A stretch of 43,102 nt of DNA from Lysinibacillus antri. Its GTDB lineage: Bacteria; Bacillota; Bacilli; Bacillales_A; Planococcaceae. Positions 8,193 through 16,900 of this stretch are shown here, piece by piece (the stretch's first letter is position 1; every line of letters starts with the position of its first letter). A program made the translations under genes and the position numbers. Location: positions 1 to 43,102 of the forward strand of contig NZ_RYYR01000034.1 of NCBI RefSeq assembly GCF_003977595.1, read 5' to 3'. The notes below the pieces were generated by a model. That model was given only the letters and a program-made list of their open reading frames with translations. It ran no database searches and was not told the DNA's origin.

Positions 8193-8549
8193 ATGACATT
8201 GCAATTGATCCAATATCCGCGCTGTACGACATGTAAAAAAGCACAAAAGTGGTTAGATGAACATGACATTTCGTATGAGGCAATTCATATTGTCGAACAA
8301 ACACCGACAAAAGAAGAATTAAAATCCTTATGGGAAAAAAGTGGTCTGCCATTGAAAAAGTTTTTTAATACTTCCGGAATGAAGTATAAATCATTAGGCT
8401 TAAAGGACAAATTAAGTACGATGACAGAAGAAGAACAGTTAGAACTTTTAGCCTCTGATGGAATGCTAATTAAACGACCAATCGTTACAAATGGAGAAAT
8501 CGTTACATTAGGATTTAAAGAGGAAGAATTCACAAATACGTGGAAATAA
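8193..8549 (+). CDS. yusI: ArsC/Spx-family protein YusI
   Basis: Thioredoxin-fold ArsC/Spx-like protein of 118 residues, with CTTC at Cys11-Cys14 near the N-terminus and the RPIV segment near residue 90. True arsenate reductases of this fold use a lone Cys, whereas Spx has CxxC, so this is closer to the Spx-like YusI/YffB branch. A redox or RNA-polymerase role is not established. ATG 8193 follows AAAGGAG. Its position between fadE and gcvH is the same as in B. subtilis, which supports the symbol. Confidence 0.85.
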   Translation: MTLQLIQYPRCTTCKKAQKWLDEHDISYEAIHIVEQTPTKEELKSLWEKSGLPLKKFFNTSGMKYKSLGLKDKLSTMTEEEQLELLASDGMLIKRPIVTNGEIVTLGFKEEEFTNTWK

Positions 8550-8629
8550 AAAGTATAGATTAACTTGTTTTTACTATTAAAATATGTCAAACTGAACTTG
8601 AATAATTACATAAATTTGGAGGGGTTTTA

Positions 8630-9013
8630 GTGAGCACACCAAAAGAATTACGTTACTCTGAAGAACATGAATGGGTAAAAGTTGAAGATGGTAAAGTGCG
8701 TATTGGAATTACACATTTCGCACAATCTGAACTTGGTGACATCGTGTTTGTAGAATTACCACAAGTTGGGGATGAAATTCAAACGAACGAACCATTCGGA
8801 AGTGTTGAATCTGTTAAAACAGTTTCTGAACTTTATGCACCGATTTCAGGTAAAGTGGTTGAAGTTAATGCTGAGTTAGAAGATAGCCCAGAATTTGTTA
8901 ACGAATCTCCATATGAAAAAGCATGGATGATTGTTGTTGAGCCAACTGACATCGCAGAAGTAGAAACTTTATTAACTCCTGAGCAATATGAGGAATTAAT
9001 TGAAGCAGAATAA
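8630..9013 (+). CDS. gcvH: glycine cleavage system H protein
   Basis: A 127-residue lipoyl carrier. The lipoylated Lys63 sits in [11 protein letters not shown], and the fold signature [10 protein letters not shown] comes before it. It shuttles the aminomethyl group between the P, T and L proteins. In Firmicutes GcvH is also the first lipoyl acceptor for relay to 2-oxoacid dehydrogenases (established for B. subtilis). The start is GTG 8630 with GGAGGGG upstream. gcvT and gcvP are not in this window; lipA, which makes the cofactor, is at 41663. Confidence 0.95.
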   Translation: MSTPKELRYSEEHEWVKVEDGKVRIGITHFAQSELGDIVFVELPQVGDEIQTNEPFGSVESVKTVSELYAPISGKVVEVNAELEDSPEFVNESPYEKAWMIVVEPTDIAEVETLLTPEQYEELIEAE

Positions 9014-9027
9014 GAATATGATATATT

Positions 9028-9060
9028 AAAACGCCAGTTAAAAACACTGGCGTTTTTTTT
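9028..9060 (+). terminator. gcvH terminator
   Basis: ACGCCAGT (9031-9038) and ACTGGCGT (9046-9053) form a hairpin followed by an uninterrupted T run. Confidence 0.92.
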
Positions 9061-9161
9061 ACACTACAATAATATAATAAGAAACCACCTATTTTCACAT
9101 TTTTTATGCATACTTTCTAACATTATCAAGTTGTATTACTTAGAAATCGTGGGGTGAGCAA

Positions 9162-9506
9162 ATGATTGTTGAAAAGTGTATAATCGTTGAGGGTCGATCG
9201 GATAAGTTAAATATTGAACCGATATTTGCAGAAAGTGTACAAATTATCTGTACAAATGGGACAATTAGTGAAGAAGCATTATTGGATCTACTTGAACCCT
9301 TTGAAGAATGTAAAATTTATACTTTATTTGATCAGGATAAATCGGGTGAAAAGTTGAGAAAGCTAACGAAAAGAATTTATTCGGAGGCGGTTCATCTTTT
9401 TATTCCACGAACATATATCGAGGTAGCAAATGCTCCGAAAAAAGTACTGGCACATTTGTTATATGATGCAAAATTCTCGATTCGCAAACAATTTTTATCA
9501 TCATAG
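9162..9506 (+). CDS. yusF: Toprim-domain protein YusF
   Basis: Small protein of 114 residues consisting essentially of one Toprim domain. The conserved Glu is in IIVEGRSDK, and the DxD motif is in LFDQDKSGEKLRK, both metal-binding. It resembles the free-standing Toprim proteins of the RNase M5/YusF group but lacks any extra domain. A nuclease or primase-like activity is possible but unproven. ATG 9162 follows GGGGTGAG. It lies between gcvH and yusE as in B. subtilis. Confidence 0.85.
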   Translation: MIVEKCIIVEGRSDKLNIEPIFAESVQIICTNGTISEEALLDLLEPFEECKIYTLFDQDKSGEKLRKLTKRIYSEAVHLFIPRTYIEVANAPKKVLAHLLYDAKFSIRKQFLSS

Positions 9507-9542
9507 TTCGTAATAGATCAAGAAAAAAATAATATTAAATTC

Positions 9543-9578
9543 ATGCGACTTCCTCGAAATTGAGTAAGTCGTCATTTT
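9543..9578 (+). terminator. probable yusF terminator
   Basis: ATG-CGACTT-CCTC and GAG-AAGTCG-TCAT arms form an imperfect hairpin, followed by a short TTTTAT tail. Confidence 0.6.
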
Positions 9579-9602
9579 ATATTGAGGGATTAGGTGAATT
9601 AC

Positions 9603-9905
9603 ATGCAAGAGTGGACAATTGAACAGTGGGAGCAAAATTTAACACAGCATCCAATTGTAGCTTTTTATTTATATACGCCAATGTGTGGGACATGCGCGGT
9701 TGCATCCAAAATGCTCGAAGTCGTTGAAAATGTTTTGCCAGACGTTCCAATTGGCAAAGCAAACATTAATTTCATTCAATCATTGGCAATGGATTATCAA
9801 ATAGAAAGTGTGCCTTGTTTGGTTATTGGAAAGAGTGGAAATGTAGTAGAAAAATTGTATGCTTTCCAATCCGTACCAAACCTATATGAAAAGTTGAAAA
9901 AGTAG
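9603..9905 (+). CDS. yusE: thioredoxin-like protein YusE
   Basis: Thioredoxin-fold protein of 100 residues with redox motif CGTC (Cys28 and Cys31) in TPMCGTCAVA and cis-Pro in SVPCLV. Unusually, a further Cys follows the cis-Pro. It has no signal peptide. ATG 9603 has AGGTG 6 nt upstream. A GTG at 9594 with GAGGG is an almost equally good start and would add three residues. Its position directly upstream of the met operon matches B. subtilis yusE. Its substrate is unknown. Confidence 0.8.
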   Translation: MQEWTIEQWEQNLTQHPIVAFYLYTPMCGTCAVASKMLEVVENVLPDVPIGKANINFIQSLAMDYQIESVPCLVIGKSGNVVEKLYAFQSVPNLYEKLKK

Positions 9906-9934
9906 TTGACTATACGAATTACCCATGATAAAGT
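9906..9934 (+). promoter_or_regulatory. candidate promoter of the met transport operon
   Basis: TTGACT (9906-9911) and TAAAGT (9929-9934) are 17 bp apart. Predicted transcription would begin about 30 nt before the S-box. Confidence 0.5.
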
Positions 9935-9968
9935 TACTGTCATAGTAATTTAAACTTAATATCGTAAC

Positions 9969-10146
9969 TCTTATAAAGAGAGGCGGAGGGAAGTGCCCGA
10001 TGAAGCCCGGCAACCATCACAAATGTGAAAAGGTGCCAAGTCACGCGAAGTGGATACTTTGGAAGATGAGAGGACGGTTAACGTATAGCGAATAAATGTT
10101 GTGCGAAACCCCTTCTACTTATCTATGTAGTTGGGGTTATTTTTTG
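9969..10146 (+). promoter_or_regulatory. S-box (SAM-I) riboswitch with terminator
   Basis: The SAM-I core is plain: CTTATAAAGAGAGGCGGAGG at the 5' end, then CCCGATGAAGCCCGGCAACC, AGGTGCCAAGTC, GCGAAGTGGATACTTTGG and AAGATGAGAGGA closing P1. The expression platform hairpin AACCCCTTCTAC (10107-10118) / GTAGTTGGGGTT (10127-10138) ends in a T run. SAM binding should cause termination before metN, so methionine import is shut off when SAM is plentiful. Confidence 0.97.
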
Positions 10147-10244
10147 CTAATTTTAAAATATACGTACACAAGATAGCGAATTTAATATAGAATGGAGAAT
10201 TGGGGCACAAAATACGTTATGCGTATTAAAGGAGTATAGACAAC

Positions 10245-11270
10245 ATGATTGAATTAAAAGATATCTCTAAAGTATATAAATCAAAAAACGGTGAAATACA
10301 TGCCGTTAAAAATGTAAATCTATCAATAAGTAAAGGTGAAATATTCGGAATAATCGGATATAGTGGTGCTGGGAAAAGTACGATGATTCGCTTATTGAAT
10401 GGACTTGAAAAGCCGACCAGTGGGACTGTTGATGTAAATGGTCAGCAAGTTTCTTCGATTTCTGGTAATGCACTACGCAATGCACGACAAAAAATAAGTA
10501 TGATCTTCCAACACTTTAATTTACTTTGGTCACGTACAGTTGCTGATAATATTGCCTTCCCATTAGAAATTGCTGGTGTACCGAAAGAACAAAGGGATAA
10601 ACGAGTGAAGGAATTAATTGACCTAGTTGGGTTATCTGGTCGAGATAATGCTTATCCATCGCAATTATCAGGTGGTCAAAAGCAACGTGTAGGCATTGCA
10701 AGAGCGTTAGCGAACAATCCTGAAGTACTACTTTGCGATGAAGCAACAAGCGCACTTGACCCAGAAACAACGGATGCCATTTTGGAACTGTTGTTAGATA
10801 TTAATAAACGATTAGGACTTACAATTGTTTTGATTACCCATGAAATGCATGTCATTCGCAAAATTTGTCACCGTGTTGCCGTAATGGAGGCTGGACAAGT
10901 TGTGGAACAAGGAAACGTTCTACAAGTATTCCAAAACCCACAAGCGGATATTACGAAAAATTTCGTCATGCAAGTGTCGGGGACAAAGGAATCGAAGGAC
11001 TCGATTGAACAAATATTAGTCAACTATCCTACTGGAAAAATTGTGAAGCTAACATTTGTTGGGAATAAAACCGAACAACCTATTATTTCACAGCTCATTA
11101 AACAGTTTAATGTGGAAGTAAATATTGTTCACGGGAATATTTCACAAACATCTGGCGGACCATATGGCACATTAATTGTCCAAATTGATGGTGACCAATC
11201 GAAAGTGAATCAAGCATTACAGCTGCTTCAATCATTAGAGATTCAAACGGAGGTGATTGAGCATGCTTAG
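10245..11270 (+). CDS. metN: methionine ABC transporter ATP-binding protein
   Basis: ATPase subunit of 341 residues. Walker A is GYSGAGKS, the Q-loop is in IFQHFNLLWSRTV, the ABC signature is LSGGQKQR, Walker B is LLCDEATSALD, and the switch His is in LITHEMHV. A C-terminal NIL (ACT-like) domain of about 90 residues follows. In MetNI systems that domain binds methionine and trans-inhibits transport. ATG 10245 follows AAAGGAG. The gene is downstream of the SAM riboswitch and overlaps metP by 8 nt, which suggests translational coupling. Confidence 0.96.
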   Translation: MIELKDISKVYKSKNGEIHAVKNVNLSISKGEIFGIIGYSGAGKSTMIRLLNGLEKPTSGTVDVNGQQVSSISGNALRNARQKISMIFQHFNLLWSRTVADNIAFPLEIAGVPKEQRDKRVKELIDLVGLSGRDNAYPSQLSGGQKQRVGIARALANNPEVLLCDEATSALDPETTDAILELLLDINKRLGLTIVLITHEMHVIRKICHRVAVMEAGQVVEQGNVLQVFQNPQADITKNFVMQVSGTKESKDSIEQILVNYPTGKIVKLTFVGNKTEQPIISQLIKQFNVEVNIVHGNISQTSGGPYGTLIVQIDGDQSKVNQALQLLQSLEIQTEVIEHA

Positions 11271-11931
11271 TGGATTATTTCCAAATGTAAGATGGGACAA
11301 CATGTGGGAAGCGACATATGAAACTTTGTACATGACAGGTATTTCCACAGTTGTCACATTTGTACTAGGTTTAGCAATAGGGATTATTTTATTCTTAACA
11401 AGTCCACATCAAATATGGGCAAACAAAATTGCGAACTTTATTACAGGCTCACTTGTAAATATTTTCCGATCAATCCCATTTATCGTATTAATTATTTTAT
11501 TAATCCCGTTTACTAAGTTTTTATTAGGAACAATTCGTGGGATGAATGCGGCATTACCAGCATTAATAATCGGTGCTGCTCCCTTTTATGCACGTATGGT
11601 TTTAATTGCATTACGTGAAATTGATAAAGGTGTATTAGAAGCCGCTCGTTCAATGGGTGCAAAAACATCGACAATTATTTGGAAAGTTCTCATTCCTGAA
11701 TCGTTACCGGCACTTCTTTCTGGTATTACTGTGACGGCAGTTACATTAGTTGGGTATACAGCAATGGCAGGTATTATTGGTGCAGGTGGATTAGGGAACT
11801 TAGCGTTTATTGATGGCTTCCAACGAAGTCGAGATGATGTAACGCTTATGGCGACGATTATCATTTTAATTATCGTCTTCATTATTCAATTAATTGGGGA
11901 CTTTATTACAACAAAAGCGGATAAACGTTAA
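11263..11931 (+). CDS. metP: methionine ABC transporter permease
   Basis: Membrane subunit of 222 residues with about five hydrophobic spans. The EAA coupling motif EAARSMGAKTSTIIWKVLIP contacts MetN. ATG 11263 is chosen because GGAGGTGA lies 6 nt upstream and the length equals the B. subtilis protein; a TTG two codons earlier is less likely. It overlaps the metN stop. Confidence 0.95.
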   Translation: MLSGLFPNVRWDNMWEATYETLYMTGISTVVTFVLGLAIGIILFLTSPHQIWANKIANFITGSLVNIFRSIPFIVLIILLIPFTKFLLGTIRGMNAALPALIIGAAPFYARMVLIALREIDKGVLEAARSMGAKTSTIIWKVLIPESLPALLSGITVTAVTLVGYTAMAGIIGAGGLGNLAFIDGFQRSRDDVTLMATIIILIIVFIIQLIGDFITTKADKR

Positions 11932-11993
11932 CGCTTGGTGTTTTCGGGGATACCCGTTCACATATATCATAACAACAAAAGGAGAAAGTCAAA

Positions 11994-12854
11994 ATGAAGA
12001 AATTATTATCATTTTTATTACTATCGGTAGTCGTACTAGCATTAGCAGCTTGTGGCAGTTCTGAAGAAGAACCAGCTACAAACGCATCAACTGATGATGG
12101 AAAAACGGAAGAAACAGAAACTACAACTCTAACTGTAGGTGCTTCTAACGGCTTACATGATTTAATTTTAGAACAAGCAAAACCACTTTTAGCTGAACAA
12201 GGTGTAGATTTAGTGATCGAGCCTTACCAAGATTATGTAATGCCAAACCAAGATTTAGACTCTGGTGAATTAGATGCTAACTATTTCCAACATATTCCTT
12301 ATTTAGAAAACGAAATTGCTGAAAAAGGTTATGATTTCGTAAATGCTGGTGGGATCCATATCGAGCCAATCGGTATTTACTCTCAAAAATATAAATCTTT
12401 AGATGAACTTCCTGATGGTGCAACAATTATTATTTCAAACTCTGTGACTGACCAAGGTCGTATTTTATCAATGTTAGAAGTTGAAGGATTAATCAAACTT
12501 AAAGACGGCATTGACAAAACTGCTGCAACTTTAGATGATATCGTTGAAAACCCTAAAAACTTAGTAATCGATGCAAGCTCAGCTCCAGAAATGTTAGTAA
12601 CGTATTATGAAGAGGGCGAAGGAGATGCAGTTGTTATTAACTCAAACTTCGCAATCGACGCTAGTATCAATCCACTTGAAGATTCAATCGCTATTGAAGG
12701 TTCAGAATCTCCATACGTAAACGTTATTGCTGTTCGTTCTGAAGATAAAGATAACGAAGCAATCAAAAAATTAGTAGACGTATTACGCACGAAAGAAATC
12801 CAAGACTTCATTATTGAAGAATGGGGCGGCGCAGTAGTACCTGTAAGTGAATAA
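11994..12854 (+). CDS. metQ: methionine-binding lipoprotein
   Basis: NlpA/MetQ-family substrate-binding protein of 286 residues. A lipoprotein signal peptide ends in LALAAC with the lipidated Cys at about residue 20. A Ser/Glu/Thr-rich linker follows, then the binding domain with the family segments QDYVMPNQDL, NYFQHIPYL and DASSAPEMLV. It is anchored outside the membrane and delivers methionine to MetNP. AAAGGAG precedes ATG 11994. The 62-bp gap from metP shows no terminator. Confidence 0.96.
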   Translation: MKKLLSFLLLSVVVLALAACGSSEEEPATNASTDDGKTEETETTTLTVGASNGLHDLILEQAKPLLAEQGVDLVIEPYQDYVMPNQDLDSGELDANYFQHIPYLENEIAEKGYDFVNAGGIHIEPIGIYSQKYKSLDELPDGATIIISNSVTDQGRILSMLEVEGLIKLKDGIDKTAATLDDIVENPKNLVIDASSAPEMLVTYYEEGEGDAVVINSNFAIDASINPLEDSIAIEGSESPYVNVIAVRSEDKDNEAIKKLVDVLRTKEIQDFIIEEWGGAVVPVSE

Positions 12855-12864
12855 TTTGTAAAAG

Positions 12865-12905
12865 AAAAGACCTTTGGGGAACAAATCTCCAAAGGTCTGT
12901 TTTTA
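12865..12905. terminator. bidirectional terminator between metQ and gltC
   Basis: AGACCTTTGG and CCAAAGGTCT arms (stem within 12868-12898) have T-rich tails on both strands, between convergent genes. Confidence 0.9.
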
Positions 12906-12942
12906 TTTATGAATATTAGATAAAATTGAGAACTAATAAAAA

Positions 12943-13845
12943 TTACACAAACTGATTCAACCGCGAGAAGAAAGTGCTAATAAATTCTAAAAATACTTTT
13001 TCAGATGGACCTAGCTCCCGGTTTGTCGGATGAATGACCCCGACCGTTCTTGTAATATTCGGATTATCAATTGCTTTTTTTACTGTAAGACGTGGAGTTG
13101 AATCGTAAAGAGAGCTTTCTGGTAATAATGTGACGCCAATTCCCGCTGCTACTAACCCCTTTAATGCATCCATATCTTCTCCCTCAGAAGTGACATTTGG
13201 AACAAACCCTGCTGATTTACAAGCGTCTACTGCCACTTTATGTAAAATGTAGCCTTCTGGGAAAAGTACGAAATTTTCTTTTCGTAAATCCGTTAAGTTC
13301 AATCGGTCTCGTTGTGCTAATGGATGATTTGCAGGTAGTAACGCATGCACTTTTTCACTAAATAGAATCATAGAATCAATTGCTTCATCTTTTGAAGGAA
13401 CAGGCCCTAAAAAAGCTAAGTTTAAATCGCGGTTTTTTACAGCATCAATTAAATACTTATAGGACCCTTGGCGTAAATGAAAGGAAACATCTGGGTATTG
13501 TTTTTTAAATGCTGAAATAACGGTTGGTAATACATAGCTTGCTAAACTTGTAGGGAATCCGACTTTAATTGTTCCTTTTGCAGGATCTAAATACTCCTCT
13601 ACTTGTTTTGCTGCAAAATCAATTGCCTTCAACGCGGTAATACAATGCTCGAGAAAGACTTTCCCTATAGGCGTTAGCTTTACGTTTCGCCCAACGCGTT
13701 CAAAAAGTGGTGTTCCTAGCTCATCTTCAAGGTTTGCAATCTGTCTACTGACTGCTGACTGTGCGACATGTAGATGTTCTGCTGCTTCTGAAATATGCTC
13801 TCGTTCTGCTACTTCTACAAAGTACCTCAATTGGCGTAATTCCAA
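12943..13845 (-). CDS. gltC: LysR-type activator of glutamate synthase genes
   Basis: LysR-family regulator of 300 residues. The N-terminal winged helix includes SEAAEHLHVAQSAVSRQIANL, and the effector-binding domain contains GTIKVGFPTSLASYVLP. The start is placed at TTG 13845, giving MELRQLRYF as in B. subtilis GltC with AGAGGGG 8 nt upstream. The GTG at 13854 would sit directly on the ribosome site. In B. subtilis GltC activates gltAB in response to 2-oxoglutarate and represses its own gene. The divergent arrangement with gltA is conserved here. Confidence 0.93.
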   Translation of the reverse strand: MELRQLRYFVEVAEREHISEAAEHLHVAQSAVSRQIANLEDELGTPLFERVGRNVKLTPIGKVFLEHCITALKAIDFAAKQVEEYLDPAKGTIKVGFPTSLASYVLPTVISAFKKQYPDVSFHLRQGSYKYLIDAVKNRDLNLAFLGPVPSKDEAIDSMILFSEKVHALLPANHPLAQRDRLNLTDLRKENFVLFPEGYILHKVAVDACKSAGFVPNVTSEGEDMDALKGLVAAGIGVTLLPESSLYDSTPRLTVKKAIDNPNITRTVGVIHPTNRELGPSEKVFLEFISTFFSRLNQFV

Positions 13846-13861
13846 TATTTCCACCCCTCTT

Positions 13862-13893
13862 ATCTAAAATCTAGATTAATTCCATCCAATCTA
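13862..13893. promoter_or_regulatory. candidate GltC binding sites between gltC and gltA
   Basis: ATCTA-N5-TAGAT (13862-13876) is a LysR-type dyad. A further AATCTA lies exactly 20 bp after the AATCTA within it (13868 and 13888), about two helix turns. The location upstream of the gltA promoter fits a GltC box pair; the match to the B. subtilis boxes was not tested. Confidence 0.45.
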
Positions 13894-13897
13894 TATA

Positions 13898-13927
13898 TTG
13901 TTAATATTATTTCATAAACCTTAAAAT
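13898..13927 (+). promoter_or_regulatory. candidate gltA promoter
   Basis: TTGTTA (13898-13903) and TAAAAT (13922-13927) are 18 bp apart, about 40 bp before the start codon. Confidence 0.45.
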
Positions 13928-13966
13928 GTAAATAAGATATTAAAGGAAGTTTTGGGGGGAAATTAA

Positions 13967-16900
13967 ATGACTTTTCATCAACTACCAGCAGCACAAGGTT
14001 TGTATTCACCAACATTTGAACACGATGCTTGTGGAATTGGTTTTTATGCAAATATAAAAGGACGCGCTTCACATGATATTGTTGTAAAGGGTCTAGAATT
14101 GTTATGTCGCTTAGATCACCGCGCTGGACGTGGAGCTGATGGCAAAACTGGAGATGGCGCAGGGTTAATGGTGCAAATTCCTGATGCATTTTATAAATTA
14201 AACTGTCCAGAATTGCCATTACCTCAAAAAGGGGATTATGGTGTAGGGCAATTATTTTTTACAGAAGATCTAGGTGCTAGAGAAGCGATTGAACAAAAAA
14301 TTAATGAACTGATCGAACAAGAAGGTCAAAAACTAATCGGTTGGAGAACAGCTCCTACGTTTAAAGAAAACTTAAGTGATATTGCCAAATCAACAGCTCC
14401 AGTAGTACGCCAAGTGTTTATTCAAAAAGGTGAGAATATTCATGACACATTAGCATTTGAACGGAAATTATATTTAATTCGTAAACAAGCAGAAATTTGG
14501 GCGAACAAGCAAGATTTAAAATTCTACTGTCCAAGTATGTCGAGTCAAAAAATGGTCTTTAAAGGATTGCTTACACCAGAAGAAGTAAATGAATTCTATA
14601 TCGACTTACAGGATCCGAGTTTCATCTCCGCATTTGCAATTGTACACTCACGTTACTCTACAAATACTTTCCCAAGCTGGGAACGCGCGCATCCAAATCG
14701 TTATATTGTTCACAATGGTGAAATTAACACACTACGCGGAAATATCAATTGGATGACGGCTCGTGAACAACGATTCGTATCGCAAGCATTTGGTGATGAT
14801 TTAGAGAAATTGATGCCAATAATCGATAATACGGGATCTGATTCATCTATGCTTGATAATGCTTTCGAATTTTTCGTATTAGCAGGACGTACACCAGCAC
14901 ATACGGCGATGATGTTAATTCCAGAGCCGTGGACAGAAAATCCTCATATTTCAGAAGAGAAAAAAGCCTTTTATACCTACCATGCGAATTTAATGGAGCC
15001 ATGGGATGGCCCAACAGCAGTTTGTTTCACAGACGGTAAACAAATTGGTTCGATATTAGACCGTAATGGATTACGACCAGCTCGCTATTATGTAACGAAA
15101 GACGATATGATTGTCTTTTCGTCAGAAGTGGGTGTTGTAGATATGGAAGAAGAAAATGTTCTCTATAAAGAACGTTTAAGTCCAGGTCGTATGCTCTTAA
15201 TTGACTTAGAAGAAGGAAAAATTATTTCAGATGAAGAGCTAAAAAGTACGATGGCCAAAGAAGAACCATATGCACAGTGGCTTAAAGACAATATGCTCAC
15301 TTTAGAAAAGAAAGAAGAGCAACCAAAAGCATTGGATCAACTTACACGTCGACAAAAAATGTATGGATTTACGTTTGAAGATATCCAGAAGTATATCGTT
15401 CCAATTGCGAGTAGTGGAAAAGATCCGATTGGTTCGATGGGGAACGACACGCCATTAGCAGTATTGTCTGATCAACCGCAATCCCTTTTTAATTACTTTA
15501 AGCAATTATTTGCACAAGTAACAAACCCACCAATTGATTCGATCCGTGAACACATTGTTACGTCAACAATGACACTATTAGGAGCGGAAGGAAATCTACT
15601 TCATCCGAATGCAGAGAATGCTAGACGTATCTATTTAGAAACGCCAGTTCTTACAAACAATGAGTTAAATCGAATTGTAGAAATACATCAACAACACTTC
15701 CAACATGCAATTTTAACATTAGAATTCAAAAAACCATTGGAGCTGGAGCTAGAGCGTCTATTTAAAGAAGCAGATGCAGCAATCGAAAAAGGCGTTTCTT
15801 TACTAGTATTGTCAGATGAACTTCAAGATCTTACAACACCGACAATTCCAATTCTACTTGCGGTAAGTAGCTTACATCAATATTTAGTGCGTACAGGAAA
15901 ACGTACACAAGTAAGTTTACTAGTGAACAGTGGTGAAACACGAGAAGTACATCATTTTGCTGCATTAATTGGATTTGGTGCAGATGCGATTACTCCTTAT
16001 TTAGCGTACGCGTCCATTGAAGAGGCGATTCAGGCTGGACATATTACCCTTAGCTACCAAGATGCTGTTGAAAAATATCGTAAAGGGATTGCTGAAGGTG
16101 TCGTAAAGGTGATGTCTAAAATGGGCATTTCAACGGTTCAATCTTACCGTGGTGCGCAAGTTTTTGAAGCGGTGGGCATTAGTAAGGAAGTAATTAATCA
16201 ATATTTCACAGGTACTGCTTCACAAATTGATGGCATTGATTTAGAAACAATTGGTGAGGAAACGAAGCGTCGTCATGCACAAGCAGTGGCATCAAATTCT
16301 GAAATTTTAGAATCTGGCAGTGAATATCAATGGCGTGCAAATGGCGAACATCATGCCTTTAACCCGAAAACAATTCATACGTTACAAACGGCTACAAGAA
16401 AAAATGATTTCGGAATTTACCGTATGTATGCAGAAATGGCAAACGAAGAACGCATCGGCTTTTTACGTAATCTATTTGAATTCAAAACTACTAAATCAAT
16501 TCCAGTAGAGGAAGTAGAATCTGTAGAATCCATTGTGAAACGATTTAAAACAGGGGCAATGTCCTTTGGTTCAATTTCAAAAGAAGCCCATGAAACATTA
16601 GCAATTGCCATGAATCGTTTAGGTGCACGTTCTAACTCTGGTGAAGGGGGCGAACATGCAGGGCGTTACAAAATTGATGCGAATGGGGATAACCGAAACA
16701 GTGCCATTAAACAAATTGCATCAGGACGCTTTGGTGTAAAGTCACACTATTTAGTGAATGCACAAGAGTTACAGATTAAGATGGCTCAAGGCGCTAAACC
16801 TGGTGAGGGTGGTCAATTACCTGGTAATAAAGTCTATCCATGGGTAGCAGAAGTGCGTGGTTCAACGCCAGGTGTTGGACTTATTTCACCACCGCCACAT

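Noticed and set aside
13860..14219. 119-residue minus-strand ORF before gltC
   Set aside because: Antisense to the start of gltA and through the gltC-gltA control region; no coding evidence.
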